From an uncultured Mycoplasmatota bacterium (lineage in GTDB: Bacteria > Bacillota_I > Bacilli_A > RF39 > UBA660), in assembly GCA_900546055.1 (NCBI GenBank), contig URBG01000013.1, positions 1 through 36,870 of the forward strand: 36,870 bases of DNA. The letters are read 5' to 3'. The translations under genes were made by a program, and so were the position numbers. Below are positions 8,164-14,981 of the stretch, piece by piece. Under the pieces are notes generated by a model. It saw only the letters and a program-made list of their open reading frames with translations, had not been told where the DNA came from and made no database searches. Within the stretch, counting starts at the first letter, position 1. Each line of letters opens with the position of its first letter.

Positions 8164-9404
8164 ACGAATTAGTAGAAAAACATATAATGGATAATGGCCT
8201 TGAGGTTTATTTCTATAGTGATAAAACTAAACATACGGCAAATGCTTCTCTATATATATCTTACGGTGGACGTGATAAGGATTTTATTACTAATGGTAAA
8301 AGGTATCATTTGGAAGACGGGATGGCTCATTTATTGGAACATTTAGTTTGTGAGCATTCTTATTATGGAAATCTAGGGCACTTATATGGTGATAAAAATA
8401 TGCCATTTAATGCAAGAACGGCATATGAGGATACTTGTTATTATTTTAAAACAACGAACGAGTTAGAGTATGGAATTGAGAAGTTGTTGTTGGCAGTTAA
8501 TAAAGCTAGTTTTTCAAATGATGATATATTGATAACTAAAAAACCCATTTATGAAGAGATAAGGGAATGTCTTGATTCGGAAGGACGCTTAGTTTCTTGT
8601 GAGATTCAAAAGAATTTATTTTGTAATAGTGATTATATTTCAGGTATTGGGGCGATAGAGGCAGTTAAAAAATTTGATAAGGAATTAATTGATATTTGTT
8701 ATAATACTTTTTATCAGCCAAAAAATGAAAAGTTATTTATTTCCGGGGCTTTTGATACAAAGAAAATTTTATCTTTAGTAAAGAAGGTTTGTAAAAAATT
8801 AGAAAATAAAAATGACTTTGAGAAAATCATGATTCCTGATGTAGCTCAGGTTAAGGAAGAATCTAGCGAAATAATTTTACCAGTGGCGATGCCTTCTGAG
8901 TATGTTGTTTATAAAATAGATATTAAGGAATGGAGTGCTTATAAAAAATATACTGCTTGTTTTTATTTAGATTATTTTTTACGGATGAATTTTGGGGGGA
9001 CTTCTAAATTGCATGATGAATTATTAAATAAAGAAATAATTTATGGCAGAATAGGATTTGGATGGTTTATTCAAGATGATTTTATTGTTGTTAAAGTTTC
9101 TGCTGTTACTGATAAGCTTTTAGAATTTAAGGAAATAGTTTGTAATGTTTTAGAAGGTAATTATATTCTTGATGCAGAGTGGTTTGAACTTTATAAAAAG
9201 GACGCTAAAATGAGCATTCTAAAGCGATTTGAAAGTCATAGCAGTGTTTTAGGTAACTTTCATTATAATAAAGACTGTTCAGGTTTAGAAAAAATAGATG
9301 AAGTTTCTGATATAAATAAATTTAATTTTGATGAATTTAAGAATTTTATAGATCAGCTTAGCCTTAGGCATAAAACGGTAATTACTGTTGTCGATGAAAA
9401 ATAA
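8160..9404 (+). CDS. yfmH: M16 zinc metallopeptidase, active partner (YfmH-like)
   Basis: 414 aa. The M16 motif HLLEH sits at residues 57-61 (His57 and His61 zinc ligands, Glu60 catalytic base), with the third ligand Glu expected in KKPIYEEIRE near 132-136. The C-terminal half has the M16 peptide-binding fold but lacks HxxEH. Family knowledge: cytosolic M16B peptidases degrade or trim short peptides, and this subgroup pairs with YfmF. The start overlaps the preceding stop by 4 nt, and no separate promoter is seen. A weak AT-rich terminator follows at 9422. Confidence 0.88.
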   Translation: MNELVEKHIMDNGLEVYFYSDKTKHTANASLYISYGGRDKDFITNGKRYHLEDGMAHLLEHLVCEHSYYGNLGHLYGDKNMPFNARTAYEDTCYYFKTTNELEYGIEKLLLAVNKASFSNDDILITKKPIYEEIRECLDSEGRLVSCEIQKNLFCNSDYISGIGAIEAVKKFDKELIDICYNTFYQPKNEKLFISGAFDTKKILSLVKKVCKKLENKNDFEKIMIPDVAQVKEESSEIILPVAMPSEYVVYKIDIKEWSAYKKYTACFYLDYFLRMNFGGTSKLHDELLNKEIIYGRIGFGWFIQDDFIVVKVSAVTDKLLEFKEIVCNVLEGNYILDAEWFELYKKDAKMSILKRFESHSSVLGNFHYNKDCSGLEKIDEVSDINKFNFDEFKNFIDQLSLRHKTVITVVDEK

Positions 9405-9421
9405 AAATATAGTTAAAAGTG

Positions 9422-9449
9422 AATTTCTATTTTAGAAATTTATTTTTTT
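9422..9449 (+). terminator. AT-rich terminator after yfmFH
   Basis: Arms AATTTCTA (9422-9429) and TAGAAATT (9433-9440) with a 3-nt loop, then TATTTTTTT. Stem is weak. Confidence 0.5.
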
Positions 9450-9517
9450 ATATGAGAACAATGTATTTTTGAGGTGAGTATTTTTCATAATGTAATAAAA
9501 ATTAGAAAGTTAAAGTG

Positions 9518-9526
9518 TGATATAAT
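9518..9526 (+). promoter_or_regulatory. Extended -10 promoter of the Imm5-like gene
   Basis: TGATATAAT at 9518-9526, ~30 nt before the start; no good -35, as tolerated for extended -10 promoters. Confidence 0.6.
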
Positions 9527-9556
9527 ATATATATCAGTTTGTAAAGGGGGAAATTA

Positions 9557-10021
9557 ATGACAGTTAGGAAGATAAAAATTATAGACAATGATAAAATTAG
9601 AAGTGAAATAGATAAACTATACGAAAAGCAAGAACAAATAACATTGGCTAAATGGTCACTTGAAATAGCGAAGCATATTATTGAAATAACTAATTTTGAT
9701 ATTAGTAAATACCCTGAGATTCAAGATGGTTTTGCTATAAATGAACAATGGCAAAATGGTAAAGTTAGGATGTATGATGTTCGGCAAATTGGGTTTAAAA
9801 TTCATAAAATAACAAGAGAACAGACAAATGAAATAACGAAAAATACAATCCGGGTTATAGGACAGGCTGTTGCGAGTGGTCATATGAGGGAACATTCTAT
9901 GGTTACAAGTGATTATGCTTTAAAAGTTATTAATATTCTTTATAATAATGATATTAATAAGATATCAGAGGAGAGAGTTTGGCAATTAAAAAAATTAATC
10001 GAGCTATCTAATAATTTATAA
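9557..10021 (+). CDS. Imm5-like putative immunity protein
   Basis: 154 aa, all-helical. The layout resembles the Imm-5-like putative immunity family: an early helix AKWSLEIAKHIIEI, a middle NEQWQNGKVRMYDVRQ, and the Ala/His helix IGQAVASGHMREHSMVTSDYALKVI near residues 105-130. Family knowledge: these are thought to neutralise polymorphic toxins or are of unknown role. No toxin gene is adjacent, so if it is an immunity protein it is an orphan. ATG start with AAAGGGGG (9543-9550) 6 nt upstream. Assignment rests on pattern memory only. Confidence 0.5.
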   Translation: MTVRKIKIIDNDKIRSEIDKLYEKQEQITLAKWSLEIAKHIIEITNFDISKYPEIQDGFAINEQWQNGKVRMYDVRQIGFKIHKITREQTNEITKNTIRVIGQAVASGHMREHSMVTSDYALKVINILYNNDINKISEERVWQLKKLIELSNNL

Positions 10022-10051
10022 TTTGTATTTAAATAACAAAAGACGTAATAA

Positions 10052-10080
10052 TTGATTTTTTGCTTAAGATATGTTAAACT
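10052..10080 (+). promoter_or_regulatory. Possible promoter of the 10103 gene
   Basis: TTGATT (10052-10057), 17-nt spacer, TAAACT (10075-10080), followed by AAAGGAGAAG and the ATG at 10103. Confidence 0.45.
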
Positions 10081-10102
10081 CATTAAGCAAAGGAGAAGAT
10101 TT

Positions 10103-10642
10103 ATGTCTTTTATTGATGTTCAACCTTTTTCAGATAATAGCGGTTTGTTAGTAGATAATTTAGTGTCTTTGGAAAGAAGAGTGACTAACTATAAAACTGT
10201 GCATATATCGTATTTAAGAAAAGCATGCTTTAGTTGCTCGGGATTGGAATATGTGCCATTTAAAACTAAAAGATTAAGTTATGCTTTACTTGAGGAAGTT
10301 GAAGAAGTAGTAAAGAGTGACTATTATAAACCAGTTGCTAGTTATTATTATAGATTACCTGGTGGCCTTATATTAAACAATGAATTAATTGAAGCTTTTG
10401 CTAAAGAACCTAATTTAACTTTTATGAATAGCTTTATTAATTTACCATCCTCTTTGGCGGTTGTTGGTCAGTCGAGAATTCCAGCCAAAACTTTAACGAC
10501 TGAGGACTTAGAAAAATATAATGATGATAATTCATTAGGTGTATCTGAATTTATTGATGAATTAAATCAAAGTACTAGAGATGTTAGTAGTTATTTATCT
10601 GGTATTAGTAAAGGTTTTGTTAAAAAAAGAGGAACTATTTAA
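10103..10642 (+). CDS. Hypothetical cytosolic protein
   Basis: 179 aa from the ATG at 10103. The frame is open further upstream, but AAAGGAGAAG 4-10 nt before this ATG decides the start, and the upstream part lies in the promoter. I recognise no domain. No signal peptide or TM is seen. Two Cys are close together (KACFSCSGLEY, near residues 36-39), and the centre is Tyr-rich (SDYYKPVASYYYRLPGG). The conserved-looking phrase YYRLPGGLILNN suggests a structured fold. Own promoter and terminator. It lies directly upstream of the peroxide-defence operon but is separated from it by a terminator. Confidence 0.7.
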   Translation: MSFIDVQPFSDNSGLLVDNLVSLERRVTNYKTVHISYLRKACFSCSGLEYVPFKTKRLSYALLEEVEEVVKSDYYKPVASYYYRLPGGLILNNELIEAFAKEPNLTFMNSFINLPSSLAVVGQSRIPAKTLTTEDLEKYNDDNSLGVSEFIDELNQSTRDVSSYLSGISKGFVKKRGTI

Positions 10643-10647
10643 TGAAT

Positions 10648-10671
10648 ATCCCGTTTTAGGGATTTTTTTTT
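10648..10671 (+). terminator. Terminator
   Basis: ATCCC (10648-10652), 6-nt loop, GGGAT (10659-10663), then a run of nine T. Confidence 0.65.
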
Positions 10672-10680
10672 GTTTTGGGG

Positions 10681-10708
10681 TTGTAACTTTTACTATTTGT
10701 GATATAAT
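10681..10708 (+). promoter_or_regulatory. Promoter of the perR-rbr operon
   Basis: TTGTAA (10681-10686), 16-nt spacer, extended -10 TGATATAAT (10700-10708). Transcription would start at about 10714, inside the palindrome that follows. Confidence 0.75.
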
Positions 10709-10709
10709 T

Positions 10710-10732
10710 TTATTAGTAACCATTACTAATAA
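10710..10732. promoter_or_regulatory. Candidate PerR/Fur-type operator (23-bp palindrome)
   Basis: Perfect 10-bp arms TTATTAGTAA (10710-10719) and TTACTAATAA (10723-10732) with a 3-bp centre, placed over the predicted start site. The TTA-rich symmetry recalls Per/Fur boxes (TTATAAT-N-ATTATAA) but is longer. Position suggests autorepression of the downstream operon. Confidence 0.65.
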
Positions 10733-10748
10733 GAAAAGAGGGATATTT

Positions 10749-11123
10749 TTGCGGAATACGAGACAAAAAGATCTAATTTTGGAAATTATCAATAATAGTT
10801 ATTCGCATCCATCGGCTAGTGAAGTGCATGAAAAGTGTTTAGAAGAGATGCCTAATATTAGTTTAGGAACTGTTTACCGCAATCTTAATTTACTAGCAGA
10901 CTTAGGAATGATAAGAAGGATTAAAATGGATGATAATATTGACCGCTTTGACCGCAATGATGAACACGCTCATTTTATTTGTTCTAAGTGTTTAAAAATT
11001 ATTGATGTTCATGGAGATTTTTTAAACGAAAATATCTTGATTGGTAATAATAAAGTAATGGATTACGAGATTAATTTTAAAGGTATTTGTGAAGAATGCC
11101 AAAAGAAAGAAGGAGAGATTTAA
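10749..11123 (+). CDS. perR: Fur family regulator, PerR-like peroxide sensor
   Basis: 124 aa from the TTG at 10749, supported by AGAGGG (10738-10743); the frame is open further upstream but that part is promoter. Winged helix at residues 1-75 (TRQKDLILEII, SASEVHEKC, SLGTVYRNLNLL). The RFDRNDEHAHF segment supplies Asp68, His73 and His75, with His27 and Asp86, matching the regulatory metal site of PerR. Cys78/81 and Cys114/117 form the structural zinc site (CSKC, CEEC). Family knowledge: PerR-Fe/Mn represses peroxide-defence genes until His oxidation. The neighbours rubrerythrin and a rubredoxin-glutamate synthase fusion fit that role. One nucleotide separates its stop from the rbr ATG. Fur or Zur is possible but less likely. 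Confidence 0.85.
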   Translation: MRNTRQKDLILEIINNSYSHPSASEVHEKCLEEMPNISLGTVYRNLNLLADLGMIRRIKMDDNIDRFDRNDEHAHFICSKCLKIIDVHGDFLNENILIGNNKVMDYEINFKGICEECQKKEGEI

Positions 11124-11678
11124 ATGGAATTAAAAGGAAGTAAAACTGAAGCAAACTTATTAACTGCTTTTGCAGGAGAAAGCCAAGCTAGAAACAAATA
11201 TACTTATTTTGCATCAACTGCTAAAAGTGAAGGTTATCAACAAATTGGAGCTATTTTTGAGGAAACTGCTAATAATGAAAAAGAACATGCTAAAATGTGG
11301 TTAAAATTATTATTTGGTGGTGAAATTAAAGATAGTTTAAAAGTTGATACTAAAGAAGCTTTGAAATTAGCAGCTGAAGGTGAAAACTATGAATGGACAG
11401 ACATGTATGCTGAATTTGCTAAAACAGCAAAAGAAGAAGGCTTCGATTATATTGCTTACTTATTTGAAGAAGTAGCTAAAATTGAAAAATCTCATGAAGA
11501 GAGATATTTACAATTATTAGAATCTGTTAAAGATGAAACTGTATTTAAGAAAGAAGCTCCAAAAATGTGGGTTTGCCGTAATTGCGGACACATTCATTAT
11601 GGAGAAGAAGCACCAGCTATTTGTCCAGTTTGTGCACATCCAAAAGCTTATTTTGAATTAAAGGCTGAAAATTATTAA
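11124..11678 (+). CDS. rbr: Rubrerythrin
   Basis: 184 aa. An N-terminal ferritin-like four-helix domain carries the di-iron ligands (LLTAFAGESQARNKY, IFEETANNEKEHA, LFEEVAKIEKSHEERY). The C-terminal rubredoxin-like domain has the Fe-binding pairs CRNC and CPVC. It reduces hydrogen peroxide to water in the cytosol of anaerobes, taking electrons from rubredoxin. AGAAGGAGAG lies ahead of the ATG. It is the second gene of the PerR-like operon, and its stop overlaps the next start by one base (TAATG). Full family length, all ligands present. Confidence 0.95.
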   Translation: MELKGSKTEANLLTAFAGESQARNKYTYFASTAKSEGYQQIGAIFEETANNEKEHAKMWLKLLFGGEIKDSLKVDTKEALKLAAEGENYEWTDMYAEFAKTAKEEGFDYIAYLFEEVAKIEKSHEERYLQLLESVKDETVFKKEAPKMWVCRNCGHIHYGEEAPAICPVCAHPKAYFELKAENY

Positions 11679-13105
11679 TGAGCAAATATAAATGCAAATT
11701 ATGTGGTCATATTTATGATGAAGCTGTGGAAAAAGTAAGGTTTGAGGATTTACCTGATGATTGGAAATGCCCAATGTGTGGAGCTCCTAAATATTTATTT
11801 GAAAAATTGGTAGAAGAGGAAAGCCCACTGGTAAAAGAAGAACTTAAGGTTCTTAAGGAAAATACTTCAGAAAATAAATTAGAAAATTATTTAAAAGACT
11901 ATGAGCGTGATAATGATTCAGTAGAAGGCTATATGAAAGATATTCATGAAATGGCGAAAACTGGCGAAATGATTATATCAGCGATGGGTACTAATTTAAA
12001 AATGCCTAATTTTGATGATGTTTTAGTAATGGGCGCGCAGCTTAATCCAATGCCTCTTATGGAGGAAGAAGATGTTAATTTACAAACAGTAATTGGAAAG
12101 AAGGCTAAACAACCTTTAGTTATTGAAAGTCCAATTATTATTTCACATATGTCATTCGGGGCTTTGTCAAAGGAAGCTAAAGAAGCTTTAGCGCTTGGTA
12201 GTTGTAATGTTAAAACAGCTACATCAAGTGGTGAAGGTGGTATTTTACCAGAAGAGTTTGATAAGGCTTATAAATATATTTTCGAATACGTACCTAATAA
12301 ATATAGTGTAACTGATGAAAACTTGAAAAAAGTTGATGCGATTGAAATTAAAATTGGTCAAGGGACTAAGCCAGGTATGGGGGGAATGCTGCCAGGAGCT
12401 AAAGTAACCGAAAAGATTGCTGAAGTTCGTGGTAAGAAACCTCATCAGGATATTATTAGTCCATCTAAATTTGAAGAAATTAATTCAAAAGAGGATTTGA
12501 AGGATTTAGTTTCTAGTTTACGTGAAAAATCTGAAGGTAGGCCAATTGGTATTAAGCTTGCTGCTGGAAGAATCGAGGATGATTTAGAAGTTGCTTGTTT
12601 TGCAGAGCCAGATTTTATTACGATTGATGGTCGCGGCGGAGCAACAGGAGCTAGTCCAAAATTTATTAGGGACGCAACTTCAGTGCCAACTATTTATGCT
12701 TTACATAGAGCGCGTAAATATCTAGATAAGCATAATCAGGATATTGATTTAATTATTACAGGTGGTTTACGAACTTCAGCAGATTTTGCTAAGGCTTTAG
12801 CAATGGGAGCTGATGCGGTAGCGATTGCAACAGCAGCTATGATGGCTATTGCTTGTCAGCAGTACCGTATTTGTAATAGCGGAATGTGTCCAGTTGGTGT
12901 GGCAACACAAGATAATAAATTGATTAGTCGTTTAAACGTTCAAAATAGCGCGAAAAGACTGGAAAATTACCTTAATGTTGTTGGCGAAGAGTTAAGAGTT
13001 TTTGGGCGAATTACAGGGCACAATGATGTTCATGATCTTAATTTGAATGACATTAGAACTGTAAACCGTGAAATATCAAAATATACAGATATTAAGCATG
13101 TGTAA
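11678..13105 (+). CDS. Rubredoxin domain fused to FMN-binding glutamate synthase-like domain
   Basis: 475 aa. Residues ~1-45 are a complete rubredoxin (CKLCGHIYDE..., CPMCGAPK), and the remainder is the glutamate synthase central/FMN domain. Visible elements: SHMSFGALSKEAKEAL, TATSSGEGGI, QGTKPGMGGMLPG, DGRGGATGAS, LIITGGLRTSADFAKAL, and the Cys triad in QQYRICNSGMCPVGVATQD that binds a [3Fe-4S] cluster in GltB. No amidotransferase (GATase) domain is present, so it cannot use glutamine in the standard GltB way. The operon suggests an oxidoreductase that feeds or draws electrons via rubredoxin for rubrerythrin; this is inference. Often annotated glutamate synthase-related protein. Confidence 0.88.
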   Translation: MSKYKCKLCGHIYDEAVEKVRFEDLPDDWKCPMCGAPKYLFEKLVEEESPLVKEELKVLKENTSENKLENYLKDYERDNDSVEGYMKDIHEMAKTGEMIISAMGTNLKMPNFDDVLVMGAQLNPMPLMEEEDVNLQTVIGKKAKQPLVIESPIIISHMSFGALSKEAKEALALGSCNVKTATSSGEGGILPEEFDKAYKYIFEYVPNKYSVTDENLKKVDAIEIKIGQGTKPGMGGMLPGAKVTEKIAEVRGKKPHQDIISPSKFEEINSKEDLKDLVSSLREKSEGRPIGIKLAAGRIEDDLEVACFAEPDFITIDGRGGATGASPKFIRDATSVPTIYALHRARKYLDKHNQDIDLIITGGLRTSADFAKALAMGADAVAIATAAMMAIACQQYRICNSGMCPVGVATQDNKLISRLNVQNSAKRLENYLNVVGEELRVFGRITGHNDVHDLNLNDIRTVNREISKYTDIKHV

Positions 13106-13129
13106 AGTAGACGTAATTGTCTACTTTTT
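13104..13129 (+). terminator. Terminator of the perR-rbr operon
   Basis: Perfect arms AAAGTAGAC (13104-13112) and GTCTACTTT (13119-13127), 6-nt loop, T-run; overlaps the stop codon. Confidence 0.85.
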
Positions 13130-13156
13130 GTTTATTTAAATGTTTAGTGTTATAAT
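13128..13156 (+). promoter_or_regulatory. Promoter of the flavodoxin gene
   Basis: TTGTTT (13128-13133), 17-nt spacer, extended -10 TGTTATAAT (13148-13156). Predicted start near 13163 gives an ~84-nt leader. Confidence 0.75.
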
Positions 13157-13169
13157 TGTTTTGGGTGGA

Positions 13170-13200
13170 TGTGGAGGCTCTTGATAGCCTTTTTCCTACA
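13170..13200 (+). promoter_or_regulatory. Structured leader hairpin upstream of the flavodoxin gene
   Basis: Inner stem AGGCT (13175-13179) / AGCCT (13186-13190), 6-nt loop. An outer helix pairs 13170-13174 with 13195-13200 through one bulged T, and the 3' side holds a short T-run (13190-13194). It could be an early terminator, a translational control element or a ligand-binding leader; it matches no riboswitch I can name. Confidence 0.45.
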
Positions 13201-13246
13201 GATATTTAATAAAAGAATGAAATGTTTATAAATATAGGAGGTAATT

Positions 13247-13726
13247 ATGAAAGCAATTGTTTATCAAAGTAATACTGGGCATACGGAAAAGTATGCGGAA
13301 CTATTAAGTAGTGATTTAAACATTCCCTTTTATTCATTGGATGAGGCAAAGGGTAAATTAGCTAAAAATGATGAAATAATATTTTTAGGTTGGATTTTTG
13401 CGACGAAGATTAAGGGATTAAATAAAGCTTTAAAAAGATATGCGGTTAGGTGCTGCGGTGCTGTTGGGGTATATCTAGCAAGTGATAGTTATGTTGAAGA
13501 TTTAAAAAAAGCTAATAATGCTGATATTCCTATTTTCTATATGCGTGGTGGCATTAATTATGACAAGTTAAAGGGGCTTTATAAAAAAATGTTTCAAATG
13601 GTCGGTAAAGCAATGGAAAAGGATAATTCAAAGGATGTTGAGATGATGCTACTTTTTAAGAACGGTGCTAATTATGTAAATGAGGATAATTTAAAACCAT
13701 TAATAGATTATATAAATAAGGTCTAA
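13247..13726 (+). CDS. Flavodoxin-like protein
   Basis: 159 aa. The N-terminus MKAIVYQSNTGHTEKYAELL is the flavodoxin beta1/phosphate loop (SNTGHT binds the FMN phosphate). IIFLGWIFATKIKGLNKAL is the second flavin-contact region, with Trp replacing the usual aromatic stacking residue. Length fits a single flavodoxin domain. Role: cytosolic FMN electron carrier or a small flavoprotein regulator. It lies next to the peroxide-defence operon, which may use the same electron pool (inference). ATG start with AGGAGG 6 nt upstream. Confidence 0.82.
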   Translation: MKAIVYQSNTGHTEKYAELLSSDLNIPFYSLDEAKGKLAKNDEIIFLGWIFATKIKGLNKALKRYAVRCCGAVGVYLASDSYVEDLKKANNADIPIFYMRGGINYDKLKGLYKKMFQMVGKAMEKDNSKDVEMMLLFKNGANYVNEDNLKPLIDYINKV

Positions 13727-13807
13727 GACAAAAGAAAGCATAAAAAATCGGGTATAACATTTTTTAATAATGTATTATGGAATTACGAGCGAGGAAGGGG
13801 ATAAATT

Positions 13808-14665
13808 ATGGGATGGATGGAAAGTATTAGTGAAGCTATTACTTATATTGAAAAAAATTTAACTGAAGATTTGACGGTTGATGATATTGCGAAACATGTG
13901 TGTATTTCTCCGTTTTATTTTCAAAGAGGATTTGCGATGCTTTGCGGATTTACAGTTGCCGAGTATATTCGAAAACGTCGACTTTCTCTTGCTGGTAATG
14001 ATTTGATCTATTCAGAGCAGAAAATCATAGATATAGCGCTAAAATATGGTTATGATTCTCCAGATAGTTTCACAAAAGCTTTTTTACGATTTCATAATGT
14101 TACTCCAACCGCGGTTCGTAAAGAAGGTGCGTTAGTTAAATCTTTTGCGCCTTTGAAAGTAAAATTTTCATTGAAAGGTGGTTATACTATGGATTACAAA
14201 ATTATTGATAAGGATGCTTTTACGGTGATGGGACTTTCAAGAACTTTTAAGTATGAAAGTGCGGCAGTAGATGTGCCTAAACTTTGGCAAGAATATTTTA
14301 ATTCTGGGAAAGATAGAGTTGTATGTGGACTTTACGGAATTAATATGGATTTAGAGATGGGTGGTAATGAATTTAGTTATATGATTGCAGATAACTATAT
14401 TCCTACTTTAGAAGTGCCAGAAGGTTTTATTACAAGGGTTATTCCAAAACACACTTGGGCAGTATTTCCTTGTGTTGGTCCTTCTGCTAAAACTATTCAA
14501 GAAATAAATGAAAAGATTTTTACAGAATGGTTACCAAATAATAAAAATTATGAAATTGCTGAAGGGTACAATATTGAAATGTATGAAGACCCTACAAAAT
14601 ATCCAAATGGTGTTGAAGATGAAAACTATTATGGTGAAATCTGGATTCCCGTTAGAAAAAAATAA
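13808..14665 (+). CDS. AraC family regulator with GyrI-like effector-binding domain
   Basis: 285 aa. Two AraC helix-turn-helix motifs at residues ~8-105 (DLTVDDIAKHVCISPFYFQRGF; IIDIALKYGYDSPDSFTKAF with FHNVTPTAVRK). A GyrI-like/SRPBCC effector domain follows at ~125-285 (MDYKIIDKDAFTVMGLSR..., EVPEGFITRVIPKHTWAVF, YGEIWIPV). Family knowledge: this layout (Rob/BmrR-like) senses hydrophobic drugs or metabolites and activates efflux or stress genes. Its regulated gene is unknown; the ABC-F gene downstream has its own promoter. ATG start with GGAAGGGGAT upstream. Confidence 0.9.
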   Translation: MGWMESISEAITYIEKNLTEDLTVDDIAKHVCISPFYFQRGFAMLCGFTVAEYIRKRRLSLAGNDLIYSEQKIIDIALKYGYDSPDSFTKAFLRFHNVTPTAVRKEGALVKSFAPLKVKFSLKGGYTMDYKIIDKDAFTVMGLSRTFKYESAAVDVPKLWQEYFNSGKDRVVCGLYGINMDLEMGGNEFSYMIADNYIPTLEVPEGFITRVIPKHTWAVFPCVGPSAKTIQEINEKIFTEWLPNNKNYEIAEGYNIEMYEDPTKYPNGVEDENYYGEIWIPVRKK

Positions 14666-14673
14666 TTTTATTA

Positions 14674-14706
14674 AAAAGGATTAGTTTGTAGGAAACTAAT
14701 CTTTTT
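14674..14706 (+). terminator. Strong terminator
   Basis: 14-bp stem with one G-T pair (14674-14687 / 14693-14706; core GATTAGTTT/AAACTAATC), 5-nt loop, T-rich 3' arm. Confidence 0.85.
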
Positions 14707-14708
14707 GT

Positions 14709-14737
14709 TTGTAAATTATTAAATAATATGTTAAAAT
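14709..14737 (+). promoter_or_regulatory. Promoter of the ABC-F leader
   Basis: TTGTAA (14709-14714), 17-nt spacer, extended -10 TGTTAAAAT (14729-14737). Predicted start near 14744, giving a ~238-nt leader before the ABC-F start. Confidence 0.7.
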
Positions 14738-14763
14738 TAGTTTTAGAAGAAACAGGTGATAAA

Positions 14764-14820
14764 ATGGTAATCAATAAGGAATTTAACAATGTATATATTT
14801 TAAGTTATGTTTTAGATTGA
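14764..14820 (+). CDS. Upstream ORF 1 of the ABC-F leader (18 aa)
   Basis: ATG after AGGTGAT (14754-14760) encodes MVINKEFNNVYILSYVLD and ends with TGA. It lies just inside the predicted transcript and ahead of a terminator at 14858. Its size and position fit a leader peptide that couples translation to termination, as in many ribosome-targeting-drug resistance genes. There is no homology evidence; the ribosome site and position are the support. Confidence 0.5.
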   Translation: MVINKEFNNVYILSYVLD

Positions 14821-14857
14821 TTACTATTTTTCTATTAATTTTTTTAATTGCATTAGT

Positions 14858-14894
14858 AAACACTTTCTTAAACATAATTTTGGAGAGTGTTTTT
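14858..14894 (+). terminator. Leader terminator/attenuator upstream of the ABC-F gene
   Basis: Arms 14858-14868 (AAACACTTTCT) and 14882-14892 (GGAGAGTGTTT), 13-nt loop, two G-T pairs, T-run to 14894. It sits between the promoter and the coding region, so it should reduce read-through into the gene unless prevented. Confidence 0.6.
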
Positions 14895-14919
14895 GTATGC
14901 GCGATTTGGAGGTGATAAC

Positions 14920-14940
14920 ATGAGAATAATTGGTTTATGA
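14920..14940 (+). CDS. Upstream ORF 2 of the ABC-F leader (6 aa, MRIIGL)
   Basis: ATG AGA ATA ATT GGT TTA TGA, preceded by GGAGGTGAT, the strongest ribosome site in the neighbourhood. It ends 4 nt before the first arm of the hairpin cascade, the position expected for a regulatory leader peptide. Confidence 0.65.
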   Translation: MRIIGL

Positions 14941-14943
14941 GTA

Positions 14944-14981
14944 TGGCATAAGCTTTAATTATGCCAAGAAGGAGGCATAAT
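14944..14981 (+). promoter_or_regulatory. Mutually exclusive hairpins controlling the ABC-F ribosome site
   Basis: Segment A TGGCATAA (14944-14951) can pair with B TTATGCCA (14959-14966). The overlapping B segment ATTATGCC (14958-14965) can instead pair with C GGCATAAT (14974-14981). B:C includes the last two G of the ribosome site GGAGG (14971-14975) and ends at the base before the ATG, so it should block initiation, while A:B leaves the site free. A ribosome finishing upstream ORF 2 would cover A and favour B:C; one stalled or absent at the ORF start would allow A:B. Confidence 0.7.

Noticed and set aside
10581..10748. N-terminal extension of the PerR-like protein
   Set aside because: This stretch holds the terminator of the previous gene, the promoter and the palindrome; the TTG at 10749 has a ribosome site and gives the normal family length.
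13169..13231. 20-codon ORF in the flavodoxin leader
   Set aside because: Its only possible ribosome site (GGGTGG) touches the ATG, and the codons coincide with the hairpin arms; treated as structure, not a gene.
13140..13246. FMN riboswitch before the flavodoxin gene
   Set aside because: The leader is too short and lacks the six-stem RFN pattern and conserved AGGAUAU core.
14961..14981. ATG at 14961 as ABC-F start (adds MPRRRHN)
   Set aside because: The extension is simply the ribosome site AGAAGGAGG read as codons; the ATG at 14982 is correctly spaced.
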